Of a stretch of DNA of 64,000 nt, positions 62,803 through 64,000 are shown in pieces. The notes beneath the pieces are model-generated. The model did no database searches. It saw nothing but the letters and a program-made list of their open reading frames with translations, and was not told where the DNA came from. The stretch is from NCBI GenBank assembly GCA_020796225.1, contig CM036756.1, positions 63,789,644 to 63,853,643 on the forward strand. The letters are read 5' to 3'. Both the position numbers and the translations under genes were made by a program. The stretch is from Arion vulgaris. Lineage: Eukaryota; Mollusca; Gastropoda; Stylommatophora; Arionidae. Numbering within the stretch: the stretch's first letter is position 1; each line of letters opens with the position of its first letter.

Positions 62803-63639
62803 ATAATCGTGCTCAGCAGATACGAATACATATACTCAGACTCAGAATGCGATATCGTAGTCTCAGCCAACTGAGCAATCAGAAATTCTGAGCACGATTT
62901 ACAAGACTGTTCCATACGTATCGATTTGATGAAGCGAAAAACCTGGTTTAAGCATCATTCTAAGATATATTATGGTGGAGCAGGAAAGACCTCAGGGCGT
63001 ACTGTGCTGTTCTTGAATCATGCCGTAATAGATGAAAAGCTGAGGTTGATCGCAAAGAAAAAGGTTTTCGAAAAAAACCAGCTGCAAAATGAACATCCTC
63101 AATCAAGGATAAATAAGCAGGTAGCGGTATTGTTTTTCTTGGTAATAAATCACTTTATATTCGCTTTGTCCTAATGTTTGCTCTTATGGACTGTACGCCT
63201 ATAATAGAGATTGGACAGGAAGAAACCAAGTCATACTTTATTCAACACAGGTGCATGTCCGAACCGCATTAAGGTTACCACAAGACCCACAAAGAGCATC
63301 TCTCAGATACAATGGCAACATACCCTGAGAACGAACCCATAAACGATGGACGACGGAATATCCGAGACACTAAATTCCATCGTCTACAAAACGCATAAAG
63401 AGACTCGCTACAGATGCTTTTTGCGGCCTGACACCAAAAGACAAAAACAGGGATAGAGAGAATAGAAGTTGAAATTACAAGTGTTGAATAAAACATGACA
63501 GTTTTTCAACTACAAAGGGCGATAAGTGATACAAAGAAATCTGTAAATTTAAAACACTTTCAGTTCTGTCCCTGTAACCAAGTATCAACACATTTTGAAA
63601 GACGATGGGCTAGAACAAGTGACATCATTTAGTACCCAG

Positions 63640-63892
63640 CCTCTTCTTCTTTTTCTTTGCGTTCGTACTTTACACCAATTTTAATCACTCTGTGATATGT
63701 TTGATCTTTGCCAAGAACGTGTATACGTTGCACGTTGGTTTGGTAGGCCCATAAACGCATAGACTTCTACACATTTAGGACACGTGCATCCGATTTCATC
63801 CAAACCTCCTTAGTCGCCTCTTACGACATGCATGGCAGGTAACAGTGGTTCTATTCTTTATACCCCAAATTTGGGCCCCAGTAACCACTCTG
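63640..63892 (-). mobile_element. SINE family 3
   Basis: Minus-strand copy, complete, with ATGTCGTAAGAGGCGACTAA and tail AAAGAAAAAGAAGAAGAG. Confidence 0.7.
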
Positions 63893-64000
63893 CTGATCAT
63901 TGCTTCTCATTATTGTTATTATTTTTTTTGCATTCATCATAAGCCCAAGGATACATAAAGCAGAGACAAAATGTTTTCACTCAATTCGATCTTGAACCGT

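Overview
This is a eukaryotic, intron-rich, AT-rich and transposon-dense piece of an invertebrate genome. The content (a progranulin gene, Penelope-like, Sailor-type Tc1/mariner and hAT elements, RTE-like and I/Jockey-like LINE ends, several tRNA-derived SINEs) fits a lophotrochozoan, perhaps a mollusc. That placement is inference; nothing in the window fixes the species.

The only host gene I can support is a very large progranulin-like gene on the minus strand, filling about 3.6-34.2 kb. Exon 1 (34014-34160) encodes a signal peptide and a dibasic site. Exon 2 (28961-29065) encodes the amino half of granulin 1. Seventeen tandem exons of 75 codons follow (27.4 down to 4.8 kb). Each encodes the carboxy half of one granulin, a linker, and the amino half of the next. 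A probable terminal exon with a stop lies at 3592-3729. All readable exons are phase 0 at both ends with GT/AG borders, so the chain predicts about 18 granulins in a secreted precursor of roughly 1,400 residues (my count). Human progranulin has seven and a half. The exons sit in roughly 1.13 kb tandem units whose introns are also closely similar, so the array is recent or kept homogeneous. One two-exon block (about 3 kb) was duplicated again together with the LINE fragments inside it.

Sequence quality varies inside the array. Positions 1 to about 5,470 show homopolymer-smoothing errors, and 21,720-22,385 shows deletion-only errors. Exons there are recognisable but unreadable. These look like assembly or consensus faults in near-identical repeats, not biological decay.

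From 34.2 kb to the right end I find no host protein gene. The sequence is a mosaic: a Penelope-like GIY-YIG fragment (about 37.3-38.5 kb) and solo Penelope tails, one of which seems to have seeded an 18-copy 39 bp minisatellite (44.19-44.89 kb); an internally deleted hAT element (46,811-48,385) with a nested LINE end; several hAT, piggyBac-like and mariner MITEs with intact target duplications; at least three SINE families; many 5'-truncated LINE ends; and 26, 41 and 42 bp minisatellites. Because the array supplies uninserted sister units, several insertions within it can be dated relative to the duplications directly from this window.
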